Source: Collinsella vaginalis
Lineage (GTDB): Bacteria > Actinomycetota > Coriobacteriia > Coriobacteriales > Coriobacteriaceae
Length of the DNA stretch: 61,097 nt
Direction: 5' to 3'
NCBI RefSeq assembly: GCF_900176655.1
Contig: NZ_LT838843.1
Coordinates: forward strand, 629 to 61,725
Part shown: one piece after another, positions 27,101 to 36,068 of the stretch
Layout: each line of letters opens with the position of its first letter
Numbering within the stretch: the stretch's first letter is position 1
Position numbers and translations under genes: made by a program
Notes under the pieces: generated by a model
The model's input: the letters and a program-made list of their open reading frames with translations, nothing else
The model's database searches: none
Told to the model about the DNA's origin: nothing

Positions 27101-28176
27101 CGGGCACGACGGTGACCTGGCAGGACGGGAAGGCCCCCGACACCTCTAAGGTTGGGACCACGACGGGCACAGCGCTCGTGACCTACCCTGACGGCACGAC
27201 CGATACGGTTGAGGTCGCGGTCACGGTCAAGACCGCGGCCGATGTCTACGATCCGATCCCCAAGGACGGCGTCACGGCGCCCACGGGCGGCAACGCCCCC
27301 GATGCCAAGGACGTCATCGAGAACATGGGCGACCTGCCCGAGGGCACGAAGGCCGAGTGGACCCCGACGCCCGACACGAGCAAGCCCGGCTCCACGACCG
27401 GTACCGTGACCATCACCTACCCCGATGGTTCCACGGACACCGTCGAGGTCCCGGTCAAGGTCGGCACCGACGCCGAGCTCTACGACCCGGTCGGCAAGGA
27501 CCTGAACGTCCCCACGGGGTCCGAGCTGCCTGCCGCCGCGGACGCGATCGAGAACATGGGCGACCTGCCCAGCGGCACGACGGCCACCTGGGCCGATCCC
27601 AAGCCCGACACCTCGAAACCCGGGAAGCAGACCGGCACGGTCATCGTGACCTACCCGGACGGCTCCACCGACACCGTCGAGGTCTCGGTCAAGGTCGGCA
27701 CCGATGCCGAAGCCTACGACCCGACCGGCAAGGACATCACGACGGATGAGAACGGCACGCTGCCCGACGCATCCGACGGCATCGCCAACCCCGGCGACCT
27801 GCCCGACGGCACCACGATCGAGTGGAAGGACCCGAAGCCTGACACCTCCAAGCCCGGCGACTACACCGGCACCATCGTGGTGACCTACCCCGACGGCAGC
27901 TCCGAGGAGATCACGGTGAAGATCACCGTCCCGGAGAAGTCGAAGGACAACGGTCAGAACAACGGTGGCCAGGGCAACTCCGACGGCAACGGCCAGAACA
28001 CCTCTGGTGCGAAGAACACCGGCGGCAAGGGCGGTCGCGGAACCAAGGGCAAGCTGCCCAAGACCGGCGACGCGAGTACCATCGCGACGGGCTCGCTGAT
28101 GGGCGGCGGCATCATCGCCTCCGCGCTCGGCAGCATCATTGCAGCCTGGAAGCGCCGTCGCCGCGACGCCGAGTAA
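24142..28176 (+). pseudogene. LPXTG surface protein with about 15 Rib-like repeats, C-terminal fragment
   Basis: Continues in the same frame as the upstream fragment, after the stop at 24139-24141. Without that stop it would read ADDDGTPTANGETYATYSIP into the repeats. About 15 units each carry a VVTYPDGTTDTVEV-like strand of the Rib/alpha repeat family, in two alternating forms (about 80 residues with YGQTATLDELAAKV and about 85-90 with SNGSTLPAGTTYAWK). Such stacks build extended stalks in Gram-positive adhesins. The end has an Asn/Gly/Gln-rich wall-spanning part, LPKTGD, a membrane helix and KRRRRDAE, the sortase signal. A later start (GTG 24238 or so) would give a 1312-residue product without signal peptide. 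Codon use is GC-rich and repetitive, and the long open frame on the opposite strand is an artefact of the repeats. Confidence 0.75.
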
Positions 28177-28215
28177 GGTAGGCGCCGCGCCGAGCTGAGC
28201 GTTCGGCATGGTATC

Positions 28216-28266
28216 AAGGCCTCCCGCCTTCGGGCCCCTACGGGTCCGAGGCGGGAGGCCTTTTTT
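28216..28266 (+). terminator. Strong intrinsic terminator after the Rib-repeat gene
   Basis: A 14-bp stem from AAGGCCTCCCGCCT (28216-28229) to AGGCGGGAGGCCTT, followed by TTTTTT at 28261-28266. Confidence 0.9.
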
Positions 28267-29096
28267 GTGCGCCCACCGCGCGGGCGTGGCCGCATGCGGG
28301 GGGGGGGTCATGCCGACCGGTCAGCATTCGGTCTTTTACGTCGCTTTCAGAAAGAATTTTGAACTGTCGGTATAGAAGGGGGAGATGTGGGAATGATGAC
28401 CGTCCTTGGCTCGTGCCTGAGAGGCGCATCGCTTCATGGTCAGGGCAAGATCCGGCCACGTCAGGAGGTTTTCAAATTTACTGCTTGACGTCATACCGCC
28501 CGTACGGTTTACTGTTTCGGACCAAACATCATCCCGTACCGTCATCGTAAGACGGTTATCCAGCACATCAGATTCGGCAGAGCATCTCAGAGGGTTATGG
28601 AGCGCATGGTAGAAGGCAGAGCACATCGGTAGCAAATCAACAACCTAATTGAGCATTGTGCCGGTCCCTGGGACAGCCTTGCCGCGTTTCGCCGCGATAG
28701 GGCACGTCCGACGGCACCGGCACCCCGGTCGCATGCTCCGGGCGCACCTTGCGCGTCGCAATCGAGGCGTCCCGGGGCGCCGACCCCGGACGCATATGCC
28801 GGGCGCACCTTATCAACCGGATATCATCCGCCGCCACCCCACCCGGCGAGCGCGCCTCCGAGTGCGTCACGACCCTCAAACAGCGAGCCCCAGCAGGGCC
28901 ATGACCTGGGGCGGGGTGGTGACCTGACACGCTGCGGCATATCACACGGCCCGGGGACTTCCGAAGTTCAGGCCAGCAGTTACGCCGCAAGCCGCGAGAC
29001 GGGCCCGTCCCGTCGCGGCAATCCCCAGCAACCGTCGATCAAGCACACACGTAGGAGGCGGATCTCGCGCCTCAGCACAGCACAGAAGGGATCACT
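28267..29096. other. Non-coding stretch before the clpP-like gene
   Basis: About 830 bp without a supported gene. It contains a G10 run at 28298-28307, a lower-GC part at 28320-28640, a promoter-like pair at 28485-28513 and a direct repeat in the GC-rich part: GCATGCTCCGGGCGCACCTT at 28732-28751 and GCATATGCCGGGCGCACCTT at 28792-28811. Small frames on the minus strand show no family. Confidence 0.6.
28485..28513 (+). promoter_or_regulatory. Promoter-like sequence without a near gene
   Basis: TTGACG, 17-bp spacer, TTTACT. The next supported start is 580 bp downstream (clpP-like gene), so it would give a long leader or an RNA of its own. Confidence 0.35.
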
Positions 29097-29714
29097 ATGA
29101 CAGCTGCAACCCCCATGCCCGGCGCCCCGCGCATCCTCCGCGAGACGGCGGCGGGCCTCACATCCATCGGTATCTACGATGAGATGCTCAGCCGCCGCGA
29201 GCTTGCGCTCATCGGTGAGGTGCAGGAGTGGGTGTCGTTTGAGCTCTGCCAGCACCTGCTCTTCCTCGAACGTCAGGACCCCGCCGCAGAGATCACGCTT
29301 TTCATCTCAAGTCCGGGCGGCTCCGTCTCGGCGGGGCTTGCCGTCGTGGATGTGATGGCCGCCATCTCCTGTCCGGTGCGCACCGTCTGCCTCGACCGTG
29401 CGGCCTCGATGGGCGCCGTCATCTTCACCATGGGCGATCGCCGCGAGATGTCCGCGCACGCCGAGCTCATGATCCATGACCCGCTGATCCAGCAGGGGGC
29501 GGGCGGGTCGGCGCTCGCGGTGCGCGAGACGAGCCAACGCCTCATGGAGACACGCCGGACCATGAGCACGCTGCTCGCCGAACGCAGCGGGCTCACGCTC
29601 AAACGCGTGCAGTCGCTCACCGCAAAGGACACGTTCCTCTCAGCCGAGCGAGCCTGCGAGCTCGGTTTCGCCGACGCAATCATCTCAAGCCGCAAGGAGG
29701 CTGCCCATGCCTAA
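29097..29714 (+). CDS. ClpP-like serine protease
   Basis: A 205-residue ClpP-fold protein. The catalytic triad is complete: Ser104 in DRAASMGAVIF, His127 in LMIHDPL and Asp178 in TAKDTFLSA. Also typical are LFISSPGGSVSAG and ERACELGFADAIIS. Differences from housekeeping ClpP are HDP instead of HQP after the catalytic His, and a divergent N-terminus that lacks the axial loop residues that bind Clp ATPases. The gene is not next to clpX or clpC. Its last 8 bp overlap the TraG/VirD4-like gene, so they are translated together. Start: ATG 29097, with GAAGGGA at 29084-29090. The role of the protein in this operon is unknown. It could be the protease of a specialised complex. Confidence 0.88.
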   Translation: MTAATPMPGAPRILRETAAGLTSIGIYDEMLSRRELALIGEVQEWVSFELCQHLLFLERQDPAAEITLFISSPGGSVSAGLAVVDVMAAISCPVRTVCLDRAASMGAVIFTMGDRREMSAHAELMIHDPLIQQGAGGSALAVRETSQRLMETRRTMSTLLAERSGLTLKRVQSLTAKDTFLSAERACELGFADAIISSRKEAAHA

Positions 29715-31110
29715 CCAGATTCTGAGCACCGCATCCACCTCTACATCTGCCTCGCCCCACGACCCCCGCTCCGCCTACCGCGGCGAGACGCTCCTCGGTC
29801 GCAACCGCTCCCTCCAAACCGACTCACATGAGACCCTTCTCAACAACAACATGCTGGTCATAGGACCATCCGGCTCGGGAAAAACCCGGGACGCGCTCAA
29901 GCCGAACCTGCTTCAGATGACGTCGAACTACCTGGTGCTCGACACCAAGGGAACGCTCTGCCGCGAGGTGGCCCCCCTGCTCGCGAAGCAGGGGTATGAG
30001 GTTCAAAGCATCGACTTCTCGGATCTCAGCGGGCTGGGCGCCCCGGTGCCCGACGGGATCCACCCGCTGGGGTACGATCCCCTGCGCCAGATCCGCGTGA
30101 CCGAGAGGGACGGCGAGCGCCATCCCAACCAGCAGGACATCATGTCCGTCGCACGGTCGATCTGTCCGAATGAGAATTCAGCCGAGCCGTTCTGGGACAA
30201 CGCGTCGTCGAACCTCCTCGCCTGCCTCATCGCCCTCACCCTCGAGTCCCATCCCCTCGGCGGGGCGACGTTCAGCACGTTGATGATGTTCTTTGAGCGC
30301 CTTGGCACCGGTTGGACCGCCGGTCGCCTTGACTACGTCGTGAAGAACCACCCCAAGTCCCTGACCGCGGCGCTCTGGCGCGCGTACTCCACGACGAGGG
30401 CGGCTGAGAAGATGCATGCGAGCATCGTCGGCATCCTCGCCGAGAAGCTCAGGGTCTTCGGCTTTGATGGGGCGCACCGCCTCTTCACGTGCGCCGACCA
30501 GGTTGATTTCACGTCGCTCGGACGTCGGCGCACGGCGCTGTTCGTGACGGTGAGCGACATCGACCGGTCCATGGACCCCATGGTCGCCCTCTTCGTCGCC
30601 CAGGCCTTCCTGGGCCTGGTGCGTGAGGCGGACGCGCAGTCCACGGGAGCTCTCGACGTTCCGGTCTGCCTCCTCCTCGACGACTTCGCCAACCTGCGCA
30701 TCCAGGATATCGACAACATCCTGGCGGTGACGCGGAGCCGCGAGATCTGGTGCACGCTGCTGTTGCAGTCGGTCTGCCAGCTCGAGGCGCTGTACGGGCG
30801 CCCGAGATCCATGTCCATCATGGGGAACTGCGACACGCACCTGGTGCTCGCCTGCCAGGATTTCGACACGGCGCAGGTCTTCGCCCAGCGGGCCGACCGC
30901 CTGCCCTCCACGCTGCTCCAGATGCCGGGGGATCGCGCCCTGCTCTTCCTGCGAGGGACCGCATGCGAGCAGGTCGAGCGGTACTGCCTCGCCGATCACC
31001 CGCGCTATGAGGCCATGCTCGCCGCGCAGGAGGCCGCGTGCCTACCGTCTGCGGCCCATCAGGAGCGCCGGGCGGAAGAGCCCGGTTTTGGTGAGAAGAT
31101 CCCTGCATAA
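29707..31110 (+). CDS. TraG/VirD4-like ATPase without membrane domain
   Basis: A 467-residue P-loop ATPase most like the cytoplasmic domain of type IV coupling proteins of Gram-positive conjugative elements. Evidence: RGETLLGRNRSL and NMLVIGPSGSGKT (Walker A 53-60), the NYLVLDTKGTLCREVAPLL block, PFWDNASSNLLACLIAL, and VTRSREIWCTLLLQSVCQLEALYG with GNCDTHLVL near the C-terminus. The Walker B region reads LLLDDFANLR (about residue 325) instead of LLDEF, with Asp in place of the catalytic Glu. No transmembrane helices precede the ATPase, which a coupling protein normally has. No conjugation genes are close. It overlaps the ClpP-like gene by 8 bp and is followed after 65 bp by the helicase-nuclease gene. 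Known relatives pump DNA. A role in DNA or protein delivery to the protease is inference only. Confidence 0.87.
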   Translation: MPNQILSTASTSTSASPHDPRSAYRGETLLGRNRSLQTDSHETLLNNNMLVIGPSGSGKTRDALKPNLLQMTSNYLVLDTKGTLCREVAPLLAKQGYEVQSIDFSDLSGLGAPVPDGIHPLGYDPLRQIRVTERDGERHPNQQDIMSVARSICPNENSAEPFWDNASSNLLACLIALTLESHPLGGATFSTLMMFFERLGTGWTAGRLDYVVKNHPKSLTAALWRAYSTTRAAEKMHASIVGILAEKLRVFGFDGAHRLFTCADQVDFTSLGRRRTALFVTVSDIDRSMDPMVALFVAQAFLGLVREADAQSTGALDVPVCLLLDDFANLRIQDIDNILAVTRSREIWCTLLLQSVCQLEALYGRPRSMSIMGNCDTHLVLACQDFDTAQVFAQRADRLPSTLLQMPGDRALLFLRGTACEQVERYCLADHPRYEAMLAAQEAACLPSAAHQERRAEEPGFGEKIPA

Positions 31111-31175
31111 GCAGGTAGGATGGTGCCGGCGCCGTCTGCATGCCGGCCCGCCACGCCGCCGTTGAAAGGAAGACC

Positions 31176-34013
31176 ATGATCGGGACGCTCTCCCCGCAAG
31201 ACGTTATCGAACGCTACGCCGTGTACGCCGACGTGCTCGGCCGCGACCGAGCGGTGGAGGAGGACGCCGCCGCCCCGGTGCGCCGGCAGGCGGCCTACTC
31301 GCTGCTCTGGTTCTATCGCCACCTTGCCGCGCCGGATCAGCTCAACGGGATCACCCGGGCCTACCTCGGCGATGCGGACGCACAGGGGGCCCTTCATTTT
31401 GGTGAGGCAGGGGAGCGGTCGTTCGCCGACGCGCTCTTGGAGGGAGCCCACCCCCTCAACGCCAGTCAGGTCCAGGCCGTTGCCCGGGCGCTTGAGAGCG
31501 ACCTCTCGCTCGTGCAGGGGCCTCCGGGCACGGGCAAGACGGAGACGATCCTGAACATGGCGTCGTGCATGGTCGCGCGCGGCAAGACGGTGGCCGTGGT
31601 CGCCAACAACGGCAAGGCGATCGACAACATCCAAGATAAGATCGAAGCCTGGCGCCGGGCCGGTGAGGATGCGCTCGGACCAAACCAGCGCCGCCTCGTA
31701 CGAAGCTTCGCCAATCTTGGGAACAGCCTCAAGCGCAGGGCTTGGGCGGACGGGCACGCCGGATCGGATCGGCAGCTCGCGTTCGCCAGCGGCAAGGAGC
31801 TGACCGACCGCTTCGGATGCGGGGGATGGGAGCCCCGTATCCGTGCGGCCGAGTTCCTCGCGCGCTACCCCTTCATCACGAGCACCATCCACTCGCTCAA
31901 GAAGTGCTTCCGCGACGGGGACACCTACCAGTTCGATTACGTCATCATGGACGAGGCCTCGCAATGCAACCCGCTGCTTGCGCTCGTCGCGATGAGCAGT
32001 GCCCGGCATCTTGTGCTCGTGGGCGACATCGAGCAGCTGCCGCCCATCTACACATCCGATTTCGATGATGTGCTCGCGCAGGAGCTCGCGGATGCCGACC
32101 TCGACGCGGTCACCGACCCGCGGTTCTCGCTCCAAGATGGAGAGACCGGAGCCGGACTGAGCGTCATCGCGTCGGTTGAGCGCGCCTGCGCGGGTCTCGG
32201 CGTTCCCCACACCTTCCTGAACGAGCATTACCGTTGCCACCCCGGCATCATCTCGTTCAGCAACGAGAACGTCTACGCGCCGGGCGGCAGCCCGCTGGTC
32301 ATCAAGACGCCGAGCTACGATCGGGATGTGGAGACGCCCATCCGCGTTCGCTGGTTCGAGGGCAACTACTGCGAGCCGTATGTTCTCGCGGGCAAACCCC
32401 GGCAGGGTGAGAAGCCCCCGCGGAAGCTCACGCGCACGAACGCGCGGCAGCTCGAGATCTTCATGACCGAGGAGTGGCCGGATCTCAAGCGCCGCCTCGA
32501 GGAGGATGAGGCGCTGAGCGTGTGCGTGCTCTCGCCTTACCGGGGCCTTTTGCACGAGCTGGGGAAACGGCTGAACTCGGAGGGTGTGCAAGGGGCCCAG
32601 CACGTGAGCGGCGAGCGCGGAGACGACCCCACGGCGGTGCCGGAGATCCCCACGTTCACGATTCACAAGTCCCAGGGCCAGGAGTTCGACATCGTCTACC
32701 TCATGCCCGGTGAGGATGGTGCGTGGGAATGGCCCTGGACGGAGGCGAAGCCCCTCATCAACGTCGCGGTCTCGCGTGCCAAACGGGAGCTCGTCATCAT
32801 CGCGTCAACCTCGCTCATGAGCCCGGAGACCCAGGCTGCGCTCGTGGGGGAGGATCGCGTGGTGGCGTTCCACGAGAGCCAGAAGGGGAAGATCCCCGAT
32901 GAGGAGCGTGAGCGCCGCGCCGCGCGCGAGCGGTTCCTGGAGAAGCTCATCGACTACGTCCGCGTGCGGAATGACCCCGCGACGCATCCCGACGGCCCCA
33001 CTGGCTTCCCGGCGAGCACCTACGCGTTCGGCTTCCACCGTGCGAAGATGCGCTCGGTCTTTGATGCGATTCCCTTGATAACCGGGGGCAGGCCCGCGAA
33101 CATCCCGATGAGCCCCTCGGCCCCCGAGCGCGCCCTCGAGGCCGCCCTGAAGGGCGTGCACCTCACTGAGCGCGGCCTGGCGTACCGCGCCGAGGTGCCG
33201 CTATCAGAGTGTGTCGACAACGCCCTGCTCAAGCGCAGTATCGATGTCGACACGCCACGACTCAGGAGTCTTCGCCACTACATATTCAGCAACGCGCGCT
33301 TCGACTTCGTGATCTTCGAGCGGGAATCCGGCCGTATCCGGCTCATCATCGAGGTCGATGGCGCCCAGCACCGCTCGCCGATGGGGCGCGTGTCAGACGA
33401 TCAGTGGGACGGGGCGTTGAAGTCGCTCGCGGAGCGCCAGGACAACGATCTCAAGAAAGATCAGATCATCAAGAACCTGGGCGGATACGTGCTCGCGAGC
33501 AACCGGCGCGTCGACTATGCATGGAGGTCATCGGCGCGGGAGGCGGGCGCCCTCCTCCTGCGCCTGCCGACGGACGGCACGATCGCCTTCGAAACGCGCT
33601 CCCTTGCGGATGCGATGGCGGACGGCTCCGATTTCTTGAGCATCGAGGAGTTGCTCGACGACCTGGTCACGAGGCCGAGGAAGGTGCGCGGCCTGCTCCC
33701 CCTTTCCGATGAGGCCCCCGATGCGTCGCATCCCTCGCTGAGCGCCCTCATCAAAATGTGGAAGGCGGCAGGCGACGCCGATGCGCAGCGCTTCAACGGC
33801 CTCCTGACCACGAAGGCGAACGCCGTGCTCGTGCGCGCAGGATATATAGAGAAGGACGCCGAGGGCACCTGGCACGTGACCGAGCGGGGGAGGGGCATCG
33901 GCATCCATGAGAGCGTCGAGTGGTTCGAGGCCAAGGGTTTCCAGACGGTGCTCCGGTATGCCCCTGAGTCGGCCGATGTGGTGCGCAGGACGCTGCTCGA
34001 AGGGCTCGCATGA
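31176..34013 (+). CDS. SF1 helicase fused to a PD-(D/E)XK-like nuclease domain
   Basis: 945 residues. The N-terminal ~600 residues form an SF1B-type (UPF1/DNA2-like) helicase with Walker A QGPPGTGKTET (115-123), motif II DEASQCNPL, DIEQLPPIY (motif III), HYRCHPGIISF (motif IV region), IHKSQGQEFD (motif V) and VAVSRAKRELV (motif VI). A second module (about 640-780) has LRHYIFSNARFDFVIF, LIIEVDGAQHR and DNDLKKDQIIKNLGGYVLASN, a layout of D-x(n)-E-x-D/K resembling DUF2726/DUF559-like Vsr nucleases. A C-terminal part (about 860-940) looks like a winged helix. Start: ATG 31176 with GAAAGGAAG. Such fusions often act in DNA defence. Association with the preceding ClpP-like and TraG-like genes (65 bp gap) suggests a three-gene system, but this is inference. 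Confidence 0.85.
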   Translation: MIGTLSPQDVIERYAVYADVLGRDRAVEEDAAAPVRRQAAYSLLWFYRHLAAPDQLNGITRAYLGDADAQGALHFGEAGERSFADALLEGAHPLNASQVQAVARALESDLSLVQGPPGTGKTETILNMASCMVARGKTVAVVANNGKAIDNIQDKIEAWRRAGEDALGPNQRRLVRSFANLGNSLKRRAWADGHAGSDRQLAFASGKELTDRFGCGGWEPRIRAAEFLARYPFITSTIHSLKKCFRDGDTYQFDYVIMDEASQCNPLLALVAMSSARHLVLVGDIEQLPPIYTSDFDDVLAQELADADLDAVTDPRFSLQDGETGAGLSVIASVERACAGLGVPHTFLNEHYRCHPGIISFSNENVYAPGGSPLVIKTPSYDRDVETPIRVRWFEGNYCEPYVLAGKPRQGEKPPRKLTRTNARQLEIFMTEEWPDLKRRLEEDEALSVCVLSPYRGLLHELGKRLNSEGVQGAQHVSGERGDDPTAVPEIPTFTIHKSQGQEFDIVYLMPGEDGAWEWPWTEAKPLINVAVSRAKRELVIIASTSLMSPETQAALVGEDRVVAFHESQKGKIPDEERERRAARERFLEKLIDYVRVRNDPATHPDGPTGFPASTYAFGFHRAKMRSVFDAIPLITGGRPANIPMSPSAPERALEAALKGVHLTERGLAYRAEVPLSECVDNALLKRSIDVDTPRLRSLRHYIFSNARFDFVIFERESGRIRLIIEVDGAQHRSPMGRVSDDQWDGALKSLAERQDNDLKKDQIIKNLGGYVLASNRRVDYAWRSSAREAGALLLRLPTDGTIAFETRSLADAMADGSDFLSIEELLDDLVTRPRKVRGLLPLSDEAPDASHPSLSALIKMWKAAGDADAQRFNGLLTTKANAVLVRAGYIEKDAEGTWHVTERGRGIGIHESVEWFEAKGFQTVLRYAPESADVVRRTLLEGLA

Positions 34014-34226
34014 GATAGAGGGCTGGCCAGGCTTCACTCCTCGGGGTTCGTGACCGGACGCTCTCGGGGCGGTGGCTCTCAGCACGCCGGTGCGGGCTGC
34101 GGTCCCCATGCGCCCTACGGTCGGGCGTGGACTCGTCGGTCACCTGTCTCCCTACCCAGCTAAAGCGCAGGTTGTGGAGGTCTTACAGATATAGATACGC
34201 CCGATGCCGTGTATTAGAGGCTTCAT

Positions 34227-34255
34227 GTTGACACGACTATCGGCACGTCGTACTA
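34227..34255 (+). promoter_or_regulatory. Promoter of the tRNA-tuf operon
   Basis: TTGACA (34227-34232), a 17-bp spacer and TACTAT (34250-34255), about 60 bp upstream of tRNA-Tyr. It probably drives the three tRNAs and tuf. Confidence 0.75.
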
Positions 34256-34316
34256 TTCTTCTGCTTGCGAACGAGCCGGCGCATCTGGCTGGCGCGATCG
34301 CAAGACTTGTACGACT

Positions 34317-34398
34317 GGGAGTGTGCCCGAGTGGTTAATGGGGACGGGCTGTAAACCCGTTGGCTCTGCCTACCAAGGTTCGAATCCTTGCGCTCCCA
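34317..34398 (+). tRNA. tRNA-Tyr (anticodon GTA)
   Basis: Acceptor stem GGGAGTG/CGCTCCC, anticodon stem ACGGG/CCCGT with loop CTGTAAA, a long variable arm typical of class II tRNA-Tyr, and T-arm TTCGAAT. The discriminator is A; CCA is not encoded. Confidence 0.97.
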
Positions 34399-34409
34399 CC
34401 CGTATAAGT

Positions 34410-34485
34410 GCCTGTGTAGCTCAGTCGGTAGAGCACTTCGTTGGTAACGAAGAGGTCACCGGTTCAAGTCCGGTCGCAGGCTCCA
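34410..34485 (+). tRNA. tRNA-Thr (anticodon GGT)
   Basis: Acceptor GCCTGTG/CGCAGGC, anticodon stem CTTCG/CGAAG with loop TTGGTAA, T-arm TTCAAGT. CCA is encoded at 34483-34485. Confidence 0.97.
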
Positions 34486-34489
34486 GCAC

Positions 34490-34563
34490 GGCGGTGTAGC
34501 TCAGTTGGTTAGAGCACACGGTTCATACCCGTGGCGTCACTGGTTCGAATCCAGTCACCGCTA
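34490..34563 (+). tRNA. tRNA-Met (anticodon CAT, elongator)
   Basis: Acceptor GGCGGTG/CACCGCT with one wobble at the first pair, anticodon stem CACGG/CCGTG with loop TTCATAC, T-arm TTCGAAT. Unlike initiator tRNA, the acceptor's first pair is closed and the anticodon stem lacks three G-C pairs in a row next to the loop, so it is the elongator. Confidence 0.94.
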
Positions 34564-34657
34564 CCCGGTAACTAGAGTGGCTCATTCGGATCTCCGAGCG
34601 GGCCACTTAGGGTTAGAAGGCACGTCCCACAAGGGGGCAACCTAGAAGGAGGGCTTT

Positions 34658-35848
34658 ATGGCCAAGGAAAAGTTCGAGCGCACTAAGCCGCATGTTAACA
34701 TCGGCACCATCGGCCACGTCGACCACGGTAAGACGACCCTGACGGCGGCCATCACCAAGGTCCTCTCTGAGACCGAGGGCAGCAAGGCCGACTTCACCGC
34801 CTTCGAGAACATCGACAAGGCCCCCGAGGAGCGCGAGCGCGGCATCACCATCTCCGTCTCCCACGTCGAGTACGAGACGCCCAGCCGCCACTACGCCCAC
34901 GTTGACTGCCCCGGCCACGCCGACTACGTCAAGAACATGATCTCCGGTGCCGCTCAGATGGACGGCGCCATCCTCGTCATCGCCGCCACCGACGGCCCGA
35001 TGGCCCAGACCCGCGAGCACATCCTGCTCGCCCGTCAGGTCGGCGTGCCCTACATCGTTGTCTTCCTGAACAAGTGCGATATGGTTGACGATGAGGAGCT
35101 CATCGACCTCGTCGAGATGGAGACTCGCGAGCTCCTCTCCGAGTACGAGTTCCCCGGAGACGACATCCCCGTCATCCGCGGCTCCGCCCTCGGCGCCCTC
35201 AACGGCGAAGCCAAGTGGATGGATTCCATCCGCGAGCTCATGAACGCCGTCGATGAGTACATCCCCACGCCCGAGCGCGACAACGAGAAGCCGTTCCTGA
35301 TGGCCGTCGAGGACACCATGACCATCTCCGGCCGTGGTACCGTCGCCACCGGTCGTGTCGAGCGCGGCCAGCTCCGCCTCAACGACCCGGTCGAGATCGT
35401 CGGCATCAAGCCCACCTCGAGCACCGTCGTCACCGGCATCGAGATGTTCCGCAAGTCCATGGACTTCGCCGAGGCTGGCGACAACGTCGGCCTCCTGCTC
35501 CGCGGCGTGAAGCGCGAGGACATCGAGCGCGGCCAGGTTCTCTGCAAGCCCGGCTCCGTGACCCCGCACACCAAGTTCACCGCTGAGATCTACGTCCTCA
35601 CCAAGGAGGAGGGTGGCCGTCACACCCCGTTCTTCTCCAACTATCGTCCGCAGTTCTACTTCCGCACCACGGACGTGACCGGTAGCATCAAGCTGCCCGA
35701 GGGCACCGAGATGGCCATGCCTGGCGACCACGTCACCATCGAGGCTGAGCTCATCCACCCGATCGCCATGGAGGAGGGCCTGCGCTTCGCTATCCGCGAG
35801 GGCGGCCACACCGTCGGCTCGGGTATCGTCTCCAGCATCGAGGCCTAA
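34658..35848 (+). CDS. tuf: Elongation factor Tu
   Basis: EF-Tu of 396 residues, the standard length. GTPase motifs: GHVDHGKTT (19-27, G1), DCPGHADY (G3), [11 protein letters not shown] (G4) and GSALGALNG (G5), then domains 2 and 3 with VGIKPT and [10 protein letters not shown]. It delivers aminoacyl-tRNA to the ribosome. A strong GAAGGAGGG precedes the ATG. It lies 95 bp after three tRNA genes with one promoter upstream, a known organisation of tRNA-tufB-like operons. Codon use is extreme (C/G third bases), as expected for high expression. The usual fusA/rpsG neighbours are not here. Confidence 0.99.
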   Translation: MAKEKFERTKPHVNIGTIGHVDHGKTTLTAAITKVLSETEGSKADFTAFENIDKAPEERERGITISVSHVEYETPSRHYAHVDCPGHADYVKNMISGAAQMDGAILVIAATDGPMAQTREHILLARQVGVPYIVVFLNKCDMVDDEELIDLVEMETRELLSEYEFPGDDIPVIRGSALGALNGEAKWMDSIRELMNAVDEYIPTPERDNEKPFLMAVEDTMTISGRGTVATGRVERGQLRLNDPVEIVGIKPTSSTVVTGIEMFRKSMDFAEAGDNVGLLLRGVKREDIERGQVLCKPGSVTPHTKFTAEIYVLTKEEGGRHTPFFSNYRPQFYFRTTDVTGSIKLPEGTEMAMPGDHVTIEAELIHPIAMEEGLRFAIREGGHTVGSGIVSSIEA

Positions 35849-35875
35849 GTCTCATCTGAGACATCCCTGGTCTTC

Positions 35876-35909
35876 AAGACCCGGCATCCTTTGGGTGCCG
35901 GGTCTTTTG
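35876..35909 (+). terminator. Terminator after tuf
   Basis: GACCCGGCA (35878-35886) pairs with TGCCGGGTC, followed by TTTT at 35905-35908. Stem of about 12 bp with the loop TTT. Confidence 0.85.
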
Positions 35910-35982
35910 TTCGTCAACGATGGGTCTCACATGCCCTTTTGCGTGCGTCTTATGTCGATGGAGGGTCACTCTATAGCCCCTG

Positions 35983-36012
35983 TTGACAAGCGCTCGACAA
36001 ACCTGTTATTGT
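35983..36012 (+). promoter_or_regulatory. Promoter for rpmG-tRNA-Trp
   Basis: TTGACA (35983-35988), 18-bp spacer and TATTGT (36007-36012), 56 bp upstream of rpmG. Confidence 0.65.
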
Positions 36013-36068
36013 CTACAACCGCGCTGTCAGCGAGAGTCGTTTGATAGCGATTGTCTACAGGAGGATTA

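Noticed and set aside
26719..28311. Long open frame on the minus strand opposite the Rib-repeat gene
   Set aside because: It mirrors the high-GC repeat codons of the true gene and has Leu/Gly/Val-rich, family-free sequence.
29707..31110. Part of a normal conjugation module
   Set aside because: No VirB4, relaxase or membrane subunits are near, and the membrane helices are absent; the conjugation genes at 60 kb belong to another element.
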